The notes under the pieces are model-generated. The model searched no databases and was not told the origin of the DNA. It saw only the letters and a list, made by a program, of their open reading frames with translations. Shown here piece after piece: positions 1 through 6,471 of a DNA stretch of 14,787 nt. Numbering within the stretch: position 1 is the stretch's first letter; each line of letters opens with the position of its first letter. The position numbers were made by a program, and so were the translations under genes. Source of the DNA: HGM13634 sp045537285 (GTDB lineage: Bacteria > Bacillota > Clostridia > TANB77 > CAG-508); contig JAZSPC010000007.1 in NCBI GenBank assembly GCA_045537285.1, positions 1 through 14,787 of the forward strand, read 5' to 3'.

Positions 1-49
1 ATATGTGTTAATAAAACCTTTTATATTTATACTAAATTTTACAAAAAAG

Positions 50-78
50 TTGATTTTTAAACCAATTTCGTTTATAAT
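50..78 (+). promoter_or_regulatory. Sigma-A-type promoter before a 28-codon ORF
   Basis: TTGATT at 50-55 and a perfect TATAAT at 73-78 are separated by 17 bases. Transcription would start near 84-86, at the ATG of the small ORF at 86. Confidence 0.5.
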
Positions 79-85
79 TATTAAT

Positions 86-172
86 ATGAAATGTTTTACC
101 ATTAAAAATCTACAAAAAATTAAAAAAGTTACAAAAAAACAGAAAAAAGATGTCGAACAAGAAGGAATTTAA
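86..172 (+). CDS. Possible leaderless 28-residue basic peptide
   Basis: An ATG at 86 opens 28 codons ending in TAA at 170-172. The peptide begins MKCFTIKNLQKIKK, is lysine-rich through its middle and ends with an acidic stretch (DVEQEG). It has no hydrophobic segment and no family I recognise. There is no ribosome binding site, but the ATG lies 8 bases after the -10 box of a good promoter, so the transcript would begin at or within about two bases of the start codon. In DNA this AT-rich an ORF this short can arise by chance. It may instead be the start of an untranslated RNA or a leader upstream of divIC. Low confidence as a gene. Confidence 0.25.
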   Translation: MKCFTIKNLQKIKKVTKKQKKDVEQEGI

Positions 173-178
173 TAAAAA

Positions 179-206
179 TTGTAGAAAAATATAAATATGG
201 TAAAAT
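179..206 (+). promoter_or_regulatory. Extended -10 promoter of the divIC-like gene
   Basis: TTGTAG (179-184) and TAAAAT (201-206) are 16 bases apart. A TG dinucleotide one base before the -10 box makes it an extended -10 element. The start would be near 213, giving a leader of about 47 bases. Confidence 0.5.
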
Positions 207-259
207 GTTTACAGCGGTAGAAGAATATAAGAAAAAGGAAACGAAAGAGTTAATTACTT

Positions 260-541
260 ATGAAAAATTTATTAAAAACAAATTTAATTAAAAAGATATG
301 TTTAATAGTATTTTTAATATATATATCTGTTGTTTTTGTTAATCAACAACAAACTTTAAATTCATACGAATCTCAAAAAGATTATTATGCTATGCAAATA
401 CAAGAAGCAGAAGAATACAATGAAACTCTACTAGCAACAAAAGAAAATTTAGAAACAGCTGAATATATTGAAGCTATTTGTAGAGAAAAATTAGATATGT
501 ATTCAAAAAATGAAAGAGTTTATATAAATATTAACAAATAA
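260..541 (+). CDS. divIC: DivIC/FtsB-family septum formation initiator
   Basis: This is a 93-residue bitopic membrane protein of the DivIC/FtsB (septum formation initiator) family, which forms a complex with FtsL and DivIB/FtsQ at the division site and helps activate septal wall synthesis. The sequence shows a short basic cytoplasmic tail (residues 1-12), one membrane span (about 13-28, ICLIVFLIYISVVFV), a heptad-like coiled coil (about 30-68), and the typical C-terminal element EYIEAICREKLDMYSKNERVYI, in which EAICREKLDM matches the family's conserved RE-L motif. Length is usual for the family. The ribosome binding site is weak (AAAGAG about 10 bases upstream), but no better start exists. 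Its own promoter and a hairpin terminator make it a single-gene unit just before rho. The family is clear. The choice between DivIC and a paralogue is inference. Confidence 0.85.
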   Translation: MKNLLKTNLIKKICLIVFLIYISVVFVNQQQTLNSYESQKDYYAMQIQEAEEYNETLLATKENLETAEYIEAICREKLDMYSKNERVYININK

Positions 542-574
542 ACAAAAAAGTATATATTTGCTTTTTTGTTTATT
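537..574 (+). terminator. Hairpin terminator after divIC
   Basis: A perfect 14-bp stem (537-550 with 561-574) encloses a 10-base loop and overlaps the divIC stop codon. The stem is almost all A/T, so it is weaker than the other terminators here. Because it is symmetrical it could also act on the other strand. Confidence 0.6.
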
Positions 575-669
575 AATTTGTTTTGATTTAGTACACACTA
601 AAATATTTTATTCTAAAAAAATTTCCAATTTTAAATATTAATTAAATAATAAAAAAAGGGGGACGAGCT

Positions 670-1962
670 ATGGAAAACATAGAAGATTTAAACTTAGCAG
701 AATTAAAAGAGCTTGCAAAAGATAAAGGGGTAAAAAACATTTCAAAATTAAAAAAAGAAGAATTAGTAGAAGCATTATCAGGCGTAAATACTAATAATGT
801 ATCTGCTCAAATACAAGATAATGGAGAAAGATATAAATTAACAAATGAAGGAGATTTTATAGTAGAAGGTATTTTGGAAGTTTTGCCTGATGGATATGGT
901 TTTTTAAGAGGAGAAAACTATTTACCAACACCAAAAGACGTATATATTTCACCTGTACAAATAAAAAGATTTAGATTAAATACAGGAGATATGATAAAGG
1001 GAATTTCAAGAAGTCCAAAAGAAGAAGAAAAATTCCCCGCATTAATATTTGTTGGAGAAGTAAACGGACAAACTCCTGAAAATGCCTATAAAAGAAAAAA
1101 TTTTGACGATTTAATACCAATATATCCAACAGAAAGATTAAAATTAGAAACATTGCCTACCGAATATGCAATGAGAATGATAGACTTAATTTCTCCAATT
1201 GGAAAAGGTCAAAGAGGTATGATAGTCGCTCAACCAAAAGTTGGTAAGACTACATTATTAAAGAAAATTGCAAATAGTATTACAACAAATAACCCAGAAG
1301 TTGAACTAATTGTTTTATTAATAGATGAAAGACCAGAAGAAGTAACAGATATGAAACGTTCTATAAAAGGTTCTGTAATATATTCTACATTTGACGAACA
1401 ACCAGAACATCATGTTAAAGTTGCTGAAATGGTATTAGAAAGGGCAAAAAGATTAACAGAACAAAATAAAGATGTTGTAATATTATTAGACAGTATTACA
1501 AGACTTGCAAGAGCATATAACTTAGTAATGCCAACATCTGGAAGAACTTTATCAGGTGGTTTAGACCCAAGTTCACTATATAAACCAAAGAGATTTTTTG
1601 GAGCAGCAAGAAACATCGAAAATGGCGGAAGCCTAACAATACTTGCTACTGCTTTAATAGAAACAGGAAGCAAAATGGATGACGTTATATTCGAAGAATT
1701 TAAGGGAACAGGTAATATGGAAGTTCACTTAGATAGAAAACTTTCAGAAAAACGTATTTTCCCAGCAATTGATATAAATAAATCAGGAACACGTAAAGAA
1801 GATCTATTATTGTCAGAAAAAGAGTTGGAAACTGTGTTTGCACTAAGAAGAGCCTTATCAAATTTAAATACAGCAGAAGTAACTGAACAAGTAATTAATC
1901 AAATGGTAATGACTAAAACAAACGATGAATTCTTAGATAAAATGAAAATGATTTTAAAATAG
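670..1962 (+). CDS. rho: Transcription termination factor Rho
   Basis: Rho is the hexameric RNA-dependent ATPase/translocase that ends transcription of untranslated RNA. The 430 residues show an N-terminal helical SAP-like region (1-37), an RNA-binding OSB fold with the RNP-like GYGFLR and DVYIS motifs (about 70-120), then the RecA-type motor. Visible motor parts are Walker A (AQPKVGKTT, with K193 and T194), Walker B with D274 (VVILLDSITRLARAYN), and the Q- and R-loop region (LSGGLDPSSLYKPKRFFGAARNI). Length is close to that of Escherichia coli Rho, and there is no large insertion between the RNA-binding domain and the motor. GGGGG at 658-662 is the ribosome binding site, 7 bases before the ATG. 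Walker A has Gln188 where many Rho proteins have Pro. The leader is about 128 bases; its promoter is not clear. A strong hairpin terminator follows. Confidence 0.97.
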   Translation: MENIEDLNLAELKELAKDKGVKNISKLKKEELVEALSGVNTNNVSAQIQDNGERYKLTNEGDFIVEGILEVLPDGYGFLRGENYLPTPKDVYISPVQIKRFRLNTGDMIKGISRSPKEEEKFPALIFVGEVNGQTPENAYKRKNFDDLIPIYPTERLKLETLPTEYAMRMIDLISPIGKGQRGMIVAQPKVGKTTLLKKIANSITTNNPEVELIVLLIDERPEEVTDMKRSIKGSVIYSTFDEQPEHHVKVAEMVLERAKRLTEQNKDVVILLDSITRLARAYNLVMPTSGRTLSGGLDPSSLYKPKRFFGAARNIENGGSLTILATALIETGSKMDDVIFEEFKGTGNMEVHLDRKLSEKRIFPAIDINKSGTRKEDLLLSEKELETVFALRRALSNLNTAEVTEQVINQMVMTKTNDEFLDKMKMILK

Positions 1963-1965
1963 AGC

Positions 1966-1993
1966 AAAAGGATAACAAAAATGTTATCCTTTT
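1966..1993 (+). terminator. Hairpin terminator after rho
   Basis: A perfect 12-bp stem (1966-1977 with 1982-1993) with a 4-base loop ends in a short T run, directly after the rho stop codon. Confidence 0.85.
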
Positions 1994-1996
1994 AAC

Positions 1997-2025
1997 TTGA
2001 AAAAAATAAATTTACATGATAAAAT
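1997..2025 (+). promoter_or_regulatory. Extended -10 promoter of the 120-residue membrane protein gene
   Basis: TTGAAA (1997-2002), a 17-base spacer ending in TGA, and TAAAAT (2020-2025) form a near-consensus promoter. The predicted start near 2032 gives a leader of about 73 bases. Confidence 0.65.
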
Positions 2026-2104
2026 TATTTAGCTTAAATTTTTTTATCTCCTTTTGGAGTTCATGATATATAGACAACCATAGAGTAGGAAGGAGGAAAA
2101 CAGT

Positions 2105-2467
2105 ATGTTAAAACGGAAAAAACAAATAGCAATAAGTATTTTTTTCATGGGGGGATTATCATTAATATCATTGATAATTGGTGTTATAGGAATAATCCTT
2201 TTTGTTATAGGATTGATTAATCAATCTAATCAAACAATAGCTATGATAGGGATGATATCTTCGATAGTTACGATATTTTTGGCAGGTGCAGATTTATTTG
2301 GGTGCATTATTGTAATTCTTGAAGAAAAGAGAAGGAATACTACTATTAAAAATTATAGTTTATATGTAATGGCTACATTAAAAGATTCATTGTTTTTAAA
2401 TATTATATTTTTGATTACATCATTAATTATAATAGCAATGCTTATAATTTTTTATTTAATTCTGTAA
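2105..2467 (+). CDS. Small membrane protein of unknown function, three predicted spans
   Basis: I do not recognise the family of this 120-residue protein. It is very hydrophobic: predicted spans are about residues 8-37 (rich in Ile and Gly), 45-72, and 96-120. A basic N-terminus (MLKRKKQ) suggests a cytoplasmic start, and a charged cytoplasmic-type loop EEKRRN lies between spans two and three. AAGGAGG sits 7 bases before the ATG, so the start is secure. The gene has its own promoter, a 73-base leader and a strong terminator, and stands alone between rho and the candidate small RNA. No enzyme motif or metal-binding site is visible. It resembles the many small membrane proteins of Clostridia that lack assigned roles. 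Confidence 0.75.
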   Translation: MLKRKKQIAISIFFMGGLSLISLIIGVIGIILFVIGLINQSNQTIAMIGMISSIVTIFLAGADLFGCIIVILEEKRRNTTIKNYSLYVMATLKDSLFLNIIFLITSLIIIAMLIIFYLIL

Positions 2468-2482
2468 AACATACATTATTTT

Positions 2483-2520
2483 AAAAGAGAAGACCAGATT
2501 TGGTTTTCTCTTTTTTATTT
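2483..2520 (+). terminator. Strong hairpin terminator
   Basis: A 14-bp stem with one G-U pair (2483-2496 with 2501-2514), a 4-base GATT loop and a T-rich tail closes the membrane protein gene. Confidence 0.9.
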
Positions 2521-2532
2521 TAACAAAAGTTA

Positions 2533-2563
2533 TTGACAAGTATTAAATTATATTATATATAAT
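2533..2563 (+). promoter_or_regulatory. Strong promoter facing the gene-free region
   Basis: A consensus TTGACA (2533-2538) is followed by TATATA at 2556-2561 (17-base spacer) and by TATAAT at 2558-2563 (19-base spacer). No protein gene follows on this strand for about 2.5 kb, so it most likely drives a non-coding RNA starting near 2568-2570. Confidence 0.6.
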
Positions 2564-2567
2564 ATGT

Positions 2568-2716
2568 ATATTTATTTTTTCGGGGTAGCATAGAGGTCGC
2601 TACCATATAAAAGAAATATCTAATTGCACAAAATCAAAGTTTTGTGCAGAATGAAGTAGGAATAAAACTATATATATCAAAAAGCGCCTCTATCTTGCTA
2701 TTTTTAGCATTTTCTT
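2568..2716 (+). ncRNA. Unclassified structured small RNA candidate
   Basis: Just downstream of a strong promoter lies a segment that is clearly richer in GC than its surroundings. It folds into a hairpin with a 6-bp GGTAGC/GCTACC stem (2584-2604) and a 9-base loop, then a 9-bp TGCACAAAA/TTTTGTGCA hairpin (2625-2648). The first seven loop bases (ATAGAGG, 2590-2596) are fully complementary to CCTCTAT at 2687-2693, which would form a pseudoknot. Alternatively TAGCATAGAGG pairs with CCTCTA...TGCTA (2687-2700) to give a closed rod with a large central bubble and one apical hairpin, an outline like 6S RNA but shorter. A small TGCTA/TAGCA hairpin (2696-2709) followed by T's could end it, though it is a weak terminator. 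I see no match to a riboswitch, tmRNA, SRP RNA or self-cleaving ribozyme that I know. No ORF of note lies in it. Confidence 0.5.
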
Positions 2717-2757
2717 GTAATTAACCCTATATTCTTATTAATGTAACTTATTACTTT

Positions 2758-2793
2758 TAAAATAAAATCTCTTAAAAACGATTCTGATGCGTC
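2758..2793. repeat. Degenerate 36-base repeat, copy 1
   Basis: By direct comparison 27 of 36 bases match copy 2 (2951-2986) and 27 of 36 match copy 3 (3154-3189). The best-kept core is TTAAAAACGATTCTGATGCG at 2773-2792. Confidence 0.55.
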
Positions 2794-2950
2794 TAATTTC
2801 AACTTAATTTATAATCTTTATATAAATTTTAATTTTTAAAAATTTTTAATTACAATTTATATTATTATCTATAAATTTATATACAAAATCTCTAAAACCC
2901 TTATATATCTATATTTATCTAAAATTTGAGACAACATACTATATGCCTCT

Positions 2951-2986
2951 TTTTTTAAAATGGCTTAAAATCGATTCTCGTGCGTC
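2951..2986. repeat. Degenerate 36-base repeat, copy 2, inside a palindrome
   Basis: This copy shares the core TTAAAATCGATTCTCGTGCG (2966-2985) with the other copies. Unlike them it forms a long hairpin with the bases that follow it: 9 bp (2957-2965 with 2994-3002), one T-T mismatch, then 9 more bp with two G-U pairs (2967-2975 with 2984-2992) and an 8-base loop. Confidence 0.55.
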
Positions 2987-3153
2987 GGTTTTTAGCCATT
3001 TTTCAGCATTTTCTGAGATTTAGTAAAATTACTAATATTTCATAATTTTACTATAAAACTTTCTAATTATATTACTAATTATATTAAATTTATTAATATT
3101 AAATTTAAATCTAAATCTAATTTATACTCTCAAACAATTAAGTTTGTATTAAT

Positions 3154-3189
3154 TAGAATAAAATTGATTAAAAACGATTTTAGAGCGTT
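3154..3189. repeat. Degenerate 36-base repeat, copy 3
   Basis: The core TTAAAAACGATTTTAGAGCG lies at 3169-3188. Matching core positions are 193 bases (copy 1 to 2) and 203 bases (copy 2 to 3) apart, so spacing is regular but the sequences between are not alike. Confidence 0.5.
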
Positions 3190-3300
3190 ATAAATAATAA
3201 TTATAATTTTAGATAAAGAAATTTATTTTTTAATTATATATTAAATTTACGAACAACAAATGTTCGCTATTAAAAAGATTAATTTTTAAATTTAAAAACC

Positions 3301-3342
3301 AAAAATTCTAAAATCAAATTTTATATTAATTTTAGAATTTTT
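3301..3342. terminator. Bidirectional AT-rich hairpin terminator
   Basis: A perfect 14-bp stem (3301-3314 with 3329-3342) with a 14-base loop is followed by T-rich sequence on the plus strand, and TTTTTGGTTTTT follows on the minus strand. It could end the DUF1846 transcript about 100 bases after that gene, and any long plus-strand transcript from 2533. Confidence 0.5.
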
Positions 3343-3444
3343 TATATTTATTTTATTATTTTTAGATTTTATAAAATTTATTTTGTACGAAATTAAATTA
3401 ATTAAATATTATTTATATCTCTATTCCCCTACTCTTTATGTTTT

Positions 3445-4899
3445 TTACATTTTAGGCTCGCAAGTTAAGTTTATTCCTAAATTTTTAAGAACATTAAACT
3501 CACTTTGCTCAATTATATATGTAGAATGAGCTTCAAAACCTCTTAAATCAGATAGTTTGCTAATCATCTTTTCAATAATTGGATTAGTTGATGAACAAAT
3601 ACTAAGTGCTATTAGTACTTCTTGAACATTTAAACAATATGATGTCCTATACGATGTATGTTGTTTTGTTTTGAATATTCCCTCTAATATTGAAGGCGAA
3701 AGTAAGTATACTTCGTCAGGAATATTAGTCATTTCTTTTAAAACATTAATTATTGCTGCACTTGAAGCGCTTAATAGTTTTGATTCTTTACCAGTAACTA
3801 TTTTTCCGTTTTTTAATTGAATTGCAACAACATTTTTGTTTTCTTTTTCTGATTTTTCTAATGAAGCAGCAATTACAGGTCTATTGGTAGGTTTTAAGTT
3901 TAATTTGTTCATCATAACTTCAAGTCTTTCTACCATTTCTTTTGAACAAAAACCTTGTTTGTAGTTGCATAAAGCTGTATAGTATCTTCTTATAATTTCG
4001 TCTTCGGCTGCTTTTCTAACTATTTCATCATCTGTAATGCATTGTTTTATCATATTTACACCCATATCAGTAGGTGATTTATATATCTCTTTTCCAGTTA
4101 TTTTATTTAAAATATTCTTTAAAATTGGAAATGTTGATATATCTCTGTTATAATTTACAGCATTTTCTCCATAAGCTTCTAAATGGAATGAATCTATCAT
4201 ATTTACATCTTCTAAATCTGCTGTTGCAGCTTCATATGCAATGTTTACAGGATGCATTAAATTTAAATTCCATACTGGGAAGGTTTCGAATTTAGCATAT
4301 CCAGCATTTATACCATTTTTATTTTCGTGATATAACTGTGATAAACATGTACCTAGTTTTCCACTATTAGGACCAGGAGCTGTTACTACTACTAATTTTT
4401 TTGTTGTTTCAATATATGGGTTTTGCCCATATCCTTCTTCACTTACGATAGTTTCTATATCATTTGGATATCCTTTGGTTGGAGTATGTATATATGATTT
4501 TACATTTCTAGTATTTAAAAGACTTATTAAATGCTCTACTCCTGATTGACCTTTATATAAAGTAATTACAACACTATTTATTGAAATACCTAAATTTTGT
4601 AGATTTTCAATTAATCTAATAAGTTCTAATTCGTAACTTATTCCGTAGTCCGCTCTTATTTTGCTTTTTTCTATATCGTTAGCATTTATACAAAATATTA
4701 CTTCTGATATATCTTTTAATTTCTCTAAAAGCTTTATTTTAGCATCTGGCATAAATCCTGGCAGAACTCTGGACGCATGATAATCATCAAATATTTTGCC
4801 ACCAAATTCTAAATATAGTTTGTCAAACATTTTTATTCTTTCTTCTATTTTTTCACTTTGTATTTTTAAATATAATTCATTATCAAATCCTTGTTTCAT
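3445..4899 (-). CDS. DUF1846 (UPF0371) family protein
   Basis: This 484-residue protein matches the DUF1846/UPF0371 family, which is common in Firmicutes and has no firmly assigned reaction. Recognisable family stretches are the N-terminus (KQGFDNELYLKIQSEKI), FGGKIFDDYHASRVLPGF (about 32-49), the central VVVTAPGPNSGKLGTCLSQL (about 170-189), which resembles a phosphate- or nucleotide-binding loop, and FPVWNLNLMHPVNIAYEAATADL (about 207-229). Length is typical for the family. There is no signal peptide or membrane span, so it should be cytoplasmic. AGAGG lies a short way before the ATG, and a near-consensus promoter precedes it, so it is a single-gene unit divergent from the recombinase gene. 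Family assignment is confident; function is unknown. Confidence 0.9.
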   Translation of the reverse strand: MKQGFDNELYLKIQSEKIEERIKMFDKLYLEFGGKIFDDYHASRVLPGFMPDAKIKLLEKLKDISEVIFCINANDIEKSKIRADYGISYELELIRLIENLQNLGISINSVVITLYKGQSGVEHLISLLNTRNVKSYIHTPTKGYPNDIETIVSEEGYGQNPYIETTKKLVVVTAPGPNSGKLGTCLSQLYHENKNGINAGYAKFETFPVWNLNLMHPVNIAYEAATADLEDVNMIDSFHLEAYGENAVNYNRDISTFPILKNILNKITGKEIYKSPTDMGVNMIKQCITDDEIVRKAAEDEIIRRYYTALCNYKQGFCSKEMVERLEVMMNKLNLKPTNRPVIAASLEKSEKENKNVVAIQLKNGKIVTGKESKLLSASSAAIINVLKEMTNIPDEVYLLSPSILEGIFKTKQHTSYRTSYCLNVQEVLIALSICSSTNPIIEKMISKLSDLRGFEAHSTYIIEQSEFNVLKNLGINLTCEPKM

Positions 4900-4929
4900 T
4901 TTTTACCTCTTATTTTATATTCTTTTAAT

Positions 4930-4958
4930 ATATTATCATTTTTAATGTATTAATGCAA
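4930..4958 (-). promoter_or_regulatory. Promoter of the DUF1846 gene
   Basis: Read on the minus strand, TTGCAT (4953-4958), a 17-base spacer ending in TGA, and TAATAT (4930-4935) form an extended -10 promoter. Confidence 0.55.
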
Positions 4959-5018
4959 TTAAAATAAGGAATGAAATTAAAGTTTTTTGTAAAAAAATAT
5001 TCATCATTCAAATGTTTG

Positions 5019-5027
5019 TGATATAAT
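5019..5027 (+). promoter_or_regulatory. Extended -10 element of the Xer gene
   Basis: TGATATAAT is a perfect extended -10 element. The -35 region is poor (TTCATC at 5000-5005). The start would be near 5034, which leaves a leader of about 15 bases containing AAAGGAGG (5035-5042). Confidence 0.55.
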
Positions 5028-5048
5028 ACTAAATAAAGGAGGACAAAA

Positions 5049-6032
5049 ATGTTAGATAGAAATACAAATCCAGATTACTTAAATTCTTTTTTAGATTATT
5101 CGATAACAATATTAAACAAATCACCTAATAGCATTAAAGAATATAATTATGATCTTGCAATGTTTCTTAAATTTATAAAATTACGCTTTAAATTGACTTC
5201 TGAGATAGATTTTTCTAGTATGACAATATCAGATATACCTTTGTCAGAAATTTCAAAAATAAAGCTTGATGATATCCATGCATTTTTGTCATATTTAGCA
5301 ATTGATTTAAAAAGCAAACCTGCTACAAGAGCGAGAAAAGTTTCTACAATACGTATATTCTTTAATTACTTATCTCAAAAAGCTGGTTTAATTGAAAATA
5401 ATCCTGCTCAGAATTTAGAAACACCTAAACTTGGTAAACGTATGCCTAAATACTTAACATTAGATGAAAGTAGAAAACTTTTAAATGTTACATGTAGCGA
5501 TGAAGATGAAAATGAGAATGCAATAAGAGATTATGCGATTATAACCCTATTTTTAAATTGTGGAATGCGTCTATCAGAACTTGTAGGAATAAACATTAAA
5601 GATATCACTTTTAGTGAATGTAAATTAAATGTTATTGGTAAGGGTAATAAAGAACGTACTATATATTTAAATAAAGCTTGTATGAACGCTATTAAAGATT
5701 ACCTAGAAAATGCTAGGCCAAAAGAAGGAATTAAATATGATTCAAAAGATGCCCTATTTCTAAGCAAAAGGCGTGAAAGAATTAGTAATAGAACAGTTCA
5801 ATATATTGTAAAAAGAGAACTGCAAAAAGCTGGATTAGATACTAATAAATATTCCGTTCATAAATTAAGACATACTGCTGCAACACTTATGTATCAATAT
5901 GGAAACATTGATATTAGAGCTTTGCAAGAACTTTTAGGACACAAGAGTATTTCAACTACTGAAATATATACTCATGTTGATAATTCGCAAGTTAGAAACG
6001 CAGTTGAGAGTAATCCATTAGCTAATATATAA
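5049..6032 (+). CDS. Tyrosine recombinase of the XerC/XerD type
   Basis: This 327-residue tyrosine recombinase probably resolves chromosome dimers at a dif-like site, or acts on a mobile element. The N-terminal SAM-like DNA-binding domain (about 1-125) precedes the catalytic domain, whose active residues are all present: R174 (CGMRLSEL), K198 (GKGNKERT), H271 and R274 (HKLRHTAATL), H298 (LLGHKSIS) and nucleophile Y307 (TTEIYTHV). Length is slightly above the usual 295-305 for Xer proteins, because of an insert in the N-terminal domain around residues 45-70. AAAGGAGG lies 6 bases before the ATG. It stands alone between a divergent gene and a bidirectional terminator, with no excisionase or att-like repeats nearby, which favours a housekeeping Xer over an integrase. 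I cannot decide between XerC and XerD. Confidence 0.9.
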   Translation: MLDRNTNPDYLNSFLDYSITILNKSPNSIKEYNYDLAMFLKFIKLRFKLTSEIDFSSMTISDIPLSEISKIKLDDIHAFLSYLAIDLKSKPATRARKVSTIRIFFNYLSQKAGLIENNPAQNLETPKLGKRMPKYLTLDESRKLLNVTCSDEDENENAIRDYAIITLFLNCGMRLSELVGINIKDITFSECKLNVIGKGNKERTIYLNKACMNAIKDYLENARPKEGIKYDSKDALFLSKRRERISNRTVQYIVKRELQKAGLDTNKYSVHKLRHTAATLMYQYGNIDIRALQELLGHKSISTTEIYTHVDNSQVRNAVESNPLANI

Positions 6033-6062
6033 AAAGATAGTCTAAATTTAGACTATCTTTTT
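6031..6062. terminator. Bidirectional terminator between convergent genes
   Basis: A 32-base perfect palindrome begins at the recombinase stop codon and is flanked by A's and T's on both sides. It can serve the recombinase gene (plus) and the 94-residue protein gene (minus). Confidence 0.85.
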
Positions 6063-6071
6063 AGTATGCTT

Positions 6072-6356
6072 TCATTGAAAAGAAAAGGTTTCTAAAAACC
6101 ATTTATAATTTTGAGTAAAGCCTTCAAATAGAAATCCGTTCATATCTTCTATTTTGATATGAATTAATTTTGATTCATCTATTCTTGCTTTTACTATACT
6201 TCTTATCCCATATATTACCATATCAGATAATTCTGCAATGTTTTCAAAACAAGCCACATATACCCTTTGAAAGTTACCTGATAAATGTTTTTTGATTATA
6301 TCAAAACATTGTTGTTGAATCTTAAATTCTTTCCGTTTTTTCCAAAAATTTAGCAT
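6072..6356 (-). CDS. Hypothetical 94-residue protein
   Basis: I do not recognise this protein. It begins with a basic segment (MLNFWKKRKEFKIQQQ), then a mixed alpha/beta-type sequence with hydrophobic strands (FQRVYVACF, LIHIKIEDM) and an aromatic-rich end (YKWFLETFSF). There is no signal peptide or membrane span and no known catalytic motif, so a small cytoplasmic protein is likely. AAAGGAGG directly before the start and a TTGAAA-N17-TATATT promoter support it as a real gene. It lies about 115 bases downstream of the SOS-controlled YneA-like gene, with no good terminator between, so read-through after DNA damage is possible. Confidence 0.7.
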   Translation of the reverse strand: MLNFWKKRKEFKIQQQCFDIIKKHLSGNFQRVYVACFENIAELSDMVIYGIRSIVKARIDESKLIHIKIEDMNGFLFEGFTQNYKWFLETFSFQ

Positions 6357-6432
6357 ACCTTACCTCCTTTAAATTTGTTGTGATTAATTGTATGTAAACT
6401 CCACAAGGAGACTATAAAAAGTAATATAAGTT

Positions 6433-6461
6433 AATATAACATATCTTTTTATATTTTTCAA
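6433..6461 (-). promoter_or_regulatory. Promoter of the 94-residue protein gene
   Basis: On the minus strand TTGAAA (6456-6461) and TATATT (6433-6438) are 17 bases apart. The leader would be about 70 bases and contains a small CTCC-TTGT-GGAG hairpin. Confidence 0.5.
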
Positions 6462-6471
6462 TATTAAGATT

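Larger units (their letters stand above)
2717..3300. other. AT-rich gene-free region with degenerate repeats
   Basis: No convincing ORF, RNA gene or promoter was found here. The DNA is nearly pure A/T except for a few GC-containing islands: the three related 36-base repeats, the stretch around 2945-3012, and CGAAC-N7-GTTCG near 3250-3266. The segment from GCCTCT to AGCATTTTCT occurs twice in degenerate form (2686-2715 and 2945-3014), the second copy carrying an extra palindrome. This looks like decayed repeat-rich intergenic DNA or part of a longer RNA running from the promoter at 2533 to the hairpin at 3301-3342. Confidence 0.5.

Noticed and set aside
205..291. Second 28-codon ORF overlapping the start of divIC
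   Set aside because: Its ATG overlaps the -10 box of the divIC promoter, so it would not be transcribed, and it has no ribosome binding site.
2584..2693. Hairpin with loop pseudoknot reminiscent of a pistol ribozyme
   Set aside because: The pseudoknot partner lies about 90 bases away instead of close by, and the conserved cleavage-site bases are not found.
2568..2716. Minus-strand GATAGAGGCGC resembles the start of a lysine riboswitch
   Set aside because: The rest of the lysine riboswitch core is missing, the promoter is on the other strand, and no lysine gene follows.
2758..3189. Three spaced repeats as a CRISPR array
   Set aside because: Spacing is about 200 bases, the copies are only about 70-75 percent alike, and no cas gene is present.
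3250..3266. CGAAC...GTTCG as a further LexA box
   Set aside because: The half-sites are 7 bases apart instead of 4, and no gene starts next to it.
5049..6032. Recombinase as an integrase of a mobile element
   Set aside because: No excisionase, relaxase, phage genes, att-like direct repeats or tRNA target nearby.
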